This document shows positions 60,301-64,000 of a stretch of 64,000 nucleotides of DNA, piece after piece. How positions within the stretch are numbered: the first letter of the stretch is position 1; every line of letters begins with the position of its first letter. The position numbers and the translations under genes are program-made. Under the pieces are notes generated by a model. That model saw only the letters and a list, made by a program, of their open reading frames with translations. It did not search any database and was not told where the DNA came from. The stretch lies in the NCBI GenBank assembly GCA_905331475.1, contig CAJNYU010000033.1:1-64000 (forward strand). The letters are read 5' to 3'. This DNA comes from Rotaria socialis (taxonomy: Eukaryota; Rotifera; Eurotatoria; Philodinida; Philodinidae).

Positions 60301-63300
60301 CTGCTAAAAACATACACGTACACACATGCACATGCTCTTTATTTTTCAAATTACATAGATATACACTTATTGTTCATACTCACATTTCCTATCTCTATCG
60401 TTGTTGTTGCCGTTATCTTCATTGTCTTTGCGCTAGAAGGTTTCGTAAGAAATTTGCTCGTTTATTATTCTGTCGAATATCTTGAAACAAAACAAACGAG
60501 CCCCAATTAAAATATTTTAATACTAATAGAGACAGTAAAACAAAAAGACTCGAAGAGCGTGTTTTATGTGTGTGCGTGAATGAACGTATTTGTGTGTGGT
60601 TTTTGAATATGCAGTATTATTTTTTGAATTTGAATTTCAAGTAAGCACGCTAGTAATACGTATGTTCATGTTAATATACCCTATAGAGAACCTTATGTAA
60701 ACGATGGCAGAAAAATGCCCGAAAGAATAATTAATAATAACTAGCTAGTATATATACTGCGTTGACGTAGCGCTTATCTATAAGTGAAAATCGTCACCAG
60801 TGGTTGTATGTTTGTCCGTATGCGTGTGTTATAATAATTGAATAATTGATAGGAAATATTTTTCTTTGATACATCTATTTAATTGTATTTCTTATGTCTA
60901 TTTTTAGGTCAGCGAACAACTTATTATAAATACATCTCGATCATACACACCGGATATCACACCCATAATTTTAGCTGCACATAAAGACAATTATGAAATT
61001 ATCAAAATTCTTCTTGAAAGAGGTATAAAAATTGCTTTTTATTGCTTGCTTAAATTATAAGACATTTGACTGAAAATAATTTGAGAAGAATTTATTATAA
61101 AAATAGATCACGAATTCAATGAAGTCAAACAAAATTAATAATTGCTTGATGTTTCATCTGTCTATATTGACATCGAACTAGAACTTCCTAGATAGTGAAA
61201 CATTTAAAATTCGCCCGATGGGATAGAGTTTTTGTCTCTTGAGATTCTCTGCTTTTTTTCTTATTTTTACTGATGAAAATAAAGTAGATTCTATGAGTAT
61301 GATCGATGACAGAATTTTTTACACTAGTATCGTCTGTCTATTTCATTAATTGGCTCAGTTCTATTTCTTAAACACTTGTTTTCTATGACCATTTAATACA
61401 ATAGCTTTTAATACTTCTATAGAAGTATTAAAGCAGCATTAACAGCATGATTTCATACTATTTTTCAAAAATATGTAATTACTTCAAGTAAAAATTTTAA
61501 TTCAAAGTAACAAACAAAAGACAGGAAGAAAATTCTAATGGATTCTACTAAAGTGTCAAAATTAAACGCATTTTCACGAGAGAATGAAATGACTGCCAGC
61601 AATTCATAGTAGTCTAAAAATTTAACTATGCTCATAAGAAATTAAGCAAGCATAGATCGGAAATGAACTGAAGAAATCGTATTATAAAATTCGTAACACT
61701 TGATGTCATACTCTTATAATATTAAAAGAGACATACGAGCTATCGAGTTCTGAGCAACATCTAATAAATCCAAAGGAGTTAATTTTTTGAAATAAAATTT
61801 ATGATTGTATGAAAAAAAAAATTTGAAATACAAAATATATTGCTCTTATTGGAAACAAATAAAAGGAAATTGACATGATAGAATAAGGAAATACTGCAAG
61901 TCAATTCAATGATTAGAAAAAGATCTATATTAGACACATATTCTAATAGGATAGGATAGGGAAAAAAAGCAGTGAATCCCATGGGACACTTTCTTTATTT
62001 CAATCCAAATTCTACGGACTGCAATTCTTCACTATGAAAAACAAATCATTCCATAAAATTTCAATTCAAAAAAATAATTTTCATTCTGTTTAGGTGAAAA
62101 AGTAACTGAACCCCATGATGTTCGTTGTGATTGCGAAAATTGTAGCGTATATAATAAAGAAGATAGTTTAAGGCATTCAAGGTCACGTATTAATGCGTAT
62201 AAAGCCTTATCATCACCGTGTTATATATCATTATCAAGTCGTGATCCCATAATGACCGCATTTGATTTAAATCGTGAATTAAAACGTTTATCACGTATTG
62301 AAAATGAATTTAAACAAGAATATGAACAATTAGCTCAACAATGTCAAGAATACAGTGCTGCATTATTAGCTGAAACACGTTCATCAAAAGAATTAGAAAT
62401 TATATTAAATTATGATTCAGAAAATCCGCCGGTGGTCTCTGAAACAACGGAAAAAATGACATTAGCAAGATTAAAATTAGCTATACGCTACAAACAAAAA
62501 AAAGTAAAAATAAATTTCAAGAAAATGAAATTTTAATTTTTTTTTGTTCTTAAACTAGTTTGTTTCACACTCGCATTGCCAACAATTACTTGCTTCTCTG
62601 TGGTATGAAGGTCTACCTGGCTTTCGACGTCGTCATTCGGTGATTAAAATGTTAATAACAGCCCTTGTTGGTTTACTTTGTCCTGTATTATCTCTTACTT
62701 ATTTAATAATGCCAAGAAGTAGTATTGGTCGAATCATGCGACAACCATTTATTAAATTTATTTGTCATTCAGTTTCATATATATTTTTTCTTAGTATGAT
62801 ATTTACACACATATATATAGTTGACGTCATTATTAATTTTTCTTTCGATTTATTTCTTCTAGTTTTACTTTTTGTTGTTTCATTACGAATTGACTTTGGA
62901 AAATTATTATCAGGCATTGAAGTAGAAACTAATGAAAGACGTGGTCCACCACCAAATCCAGTTGAATTAGCTGTATGTAATAGATAATGATTATTTTTCT
63001 TCGTATTATGTATGTGTTTGTAATTTTAGATTATGTTCTATGTCGCTGGATTTATTTGGGCAGAAATAAAACAATTATATCAAGAAGGGCTTCATCAGTA
63101 CATGGTAAACGTAATAGAATTTTATTTCAAATTATATTATTTTTATTATTTTAGGCGGATACTTGGAATTTACTTGATTGGATCACTAATTGTCTTTATG
63201 TTGCAACAATAATTCTTCGTGTAATGGCCTATGTTAAAGTGAGTTTGATCGAAAAATAGAAATACTAACCGAATATGATATTTTAATCAAATTCAGATAT

Positions 63301-64000
63301 CATTTTTCTTGAGAGATGATCGAAACATAATGAGGTGAAGTGTACATTTCTTGTTAAGAAACGAAAAAATCTTGAGTTCAATTCAGAATTTCTGCTTAAA
63401 ACGCTATGAGTTGATCTTTTAAGAGCGTGAAATTAAAATCTGGTTGTAGACTATAGACGAACGATCTTCTTTACGGAATCTGTTCGATTATTAAAGTGTT
63501 AGTTTAGAACTAACGGTAAAATCATTCTTTAAGAAGTGACGTAACGATTATGTGGTTTAAAAATTTATTTACTTCTCTGAAATTTCAACCCACTAGATAA
63601 AAAAAAGAACTCTTTTTAAAACAGGTAAATCGAGAAGAACGTGATCTACAAGGGAAATTTGTTGCTGATCATGTTGGACATGGAACAACAACTATACATC
63701 ATTCTCATCCTCAACATAATTTAACAACTGATCCAACTGGTATATCAACCGGTCATAATGTTAAAAGACGAGATTGGAATGCATGGGATCCAACACTAAT
63801 ATCCGAAGGAATATTTGCTGCAGCTAATATATTCAGTTCGCTCAAACTGGTTTATATATTCACCATTAATCCACATTTAGGACCGTTACAAATATCTTTA
63901 GGACGTATGGTACATGACATATTAAAATTTAGCGTATTAATCTTACTTGTCGCATTTGCCTTTGCATGTGGTCTTAATCAATTATTTTGGTATTATGCAA
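57379..64000 (+). CDS. TRPC-like: TRPC-type cation channel, N-terminal two-thirds (runs off right edge)
   Basis: Calcium-permeable, phospholipase-C-linked cation channel of the plasma membrane. Twelve exons in frame: 57379-57577, 58372-58509, 58578-58679, 58729-58838, 59390-59524, 59658-59771, 60908-61022, 62094-62503, 62559-62972, 63030-63104, 63155-63238 and 63625 to the window end, about 757 aa. Ankyrin-repeat region about residues 60-300 ([58 protein letters not shown]). Then the TRPC linker [28 protein letters not shown] and [12 protein letters not shown]. Membrane region starts with [14 protein letters not shown] and the S1-S4 segments; the last visible part, [20 protein letters not shown] and [14 protein letters not shown], is the S4-S5 area just before the pore. 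The sequence is close to arthropod TRP/TRPgamma. Pore, TRP box and C-terminus lie beyond 64000. A low-complexity insert (exons 4-6: Pro-rich, seven Gln in a row, six Thr in a row) splits the ankyrin region. Confidence 0.93.
59772..60907 (+). other. TRPC intron 6
   Basis: A 1.1-kb intron between gtgggt at 59772 and tttttag at 60901-60907. It contains AT/GT-rich simple sequence and no coding-looking frame. Other large TRPC introns (57578-58371, 58839-59389, 61023-62093 and 63239-63624) likewise look empty. Confidence 0.65.

Noticed and set aside
1..64000. CRISPR arrays, bacterial operons, tRNA or rRNA genes
   Set aside because: Looked for and not seen: tandem repeats here lack spacers, genes have spliceosomal introns, and I could not identify a cloverleaf or rRNA segment by eye (a tRNA could be missed without a covariance search).

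Overview
The window is AT-rich nuclear DNA from an invertebrate animal. Genes are split by GT-AG introns, many only about 50-70 bp long, mixed with a few of 0.5-1.6 kb. The gene content (villin with headpiece, nuclear receptors, a Dbl-family RhoGEF, an EGF plus chitin-binding secreted protein, a TRPC channel) is metazoan, and the short introns, divergent nuclear receptors and many hAT-type DNA transposon remnants fit a rotifer, probably a bdelloid. That placement is inference; no marker gene proves it.

Layout. 1-3.4 kb: non-coding, with one transposon-like terminus near 0.6 kb. 3.4-12.2 kb (+): a complete 14-exon villin gene whose exons join in frame to 861 codons. 13.2-14.9 kb (+): a 4-exon nuclear receptor of 389 aa. 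18.1-19.5 kb (-): an 8-exon secreted EGF/CBM14 protein of 299 aa in which all seven introns are phase 1. 23.9-33.0 kb (+): an MCF2L/DBS-like RhoGEF (CRAL-TRIO, spectrin-like, DH, PH) with two alternative first exons. 33-41 kb: non-coding, with a dispersed repeat, a 1.05-kb terminal-inverted-repeat element and an (AAT)n tract. 41.0-41.6 kb (+): a second nuclear receptor reduced to a defective DNA-binding domain. 42.2-49.6 kb: a transposon-rich island with an assembly gap, an inactivated hAT transposase, roughly 616-bp tandem repeats, a kinase C-lobe fragment and a small hAT-type MITE with a perfect 8-bp target-site duplication. 50.2-51.6 kb (-): a disrupted type II membrane protein gene. 51.6-57.4 kb: non-coding. 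57.4-64.0 kb (+): the 5' two-thirds of a TRPC-type channel, running off the right edge.

The intact genes act in actin bundling, transcription, Rho GTPase activation, extracellular matrix or chitin binding, and calcium-permeable channels. Neighbours show no operon-like coupling, and I see no multi-gene novel system. The most interesting material is the decayed nuclear receptor beside the transposon island, the MITE with its internal minisatellite and target-site duplication, the 1.05-kb TIR element, the all-phase-1 EGF/chitin-binding gene, and the low-complexity cassette inserted in the TRPC ankyrin region. All exon structures were assembled by hand from splice signals, reading frame and remembered family patterns; none was aligned computationally.
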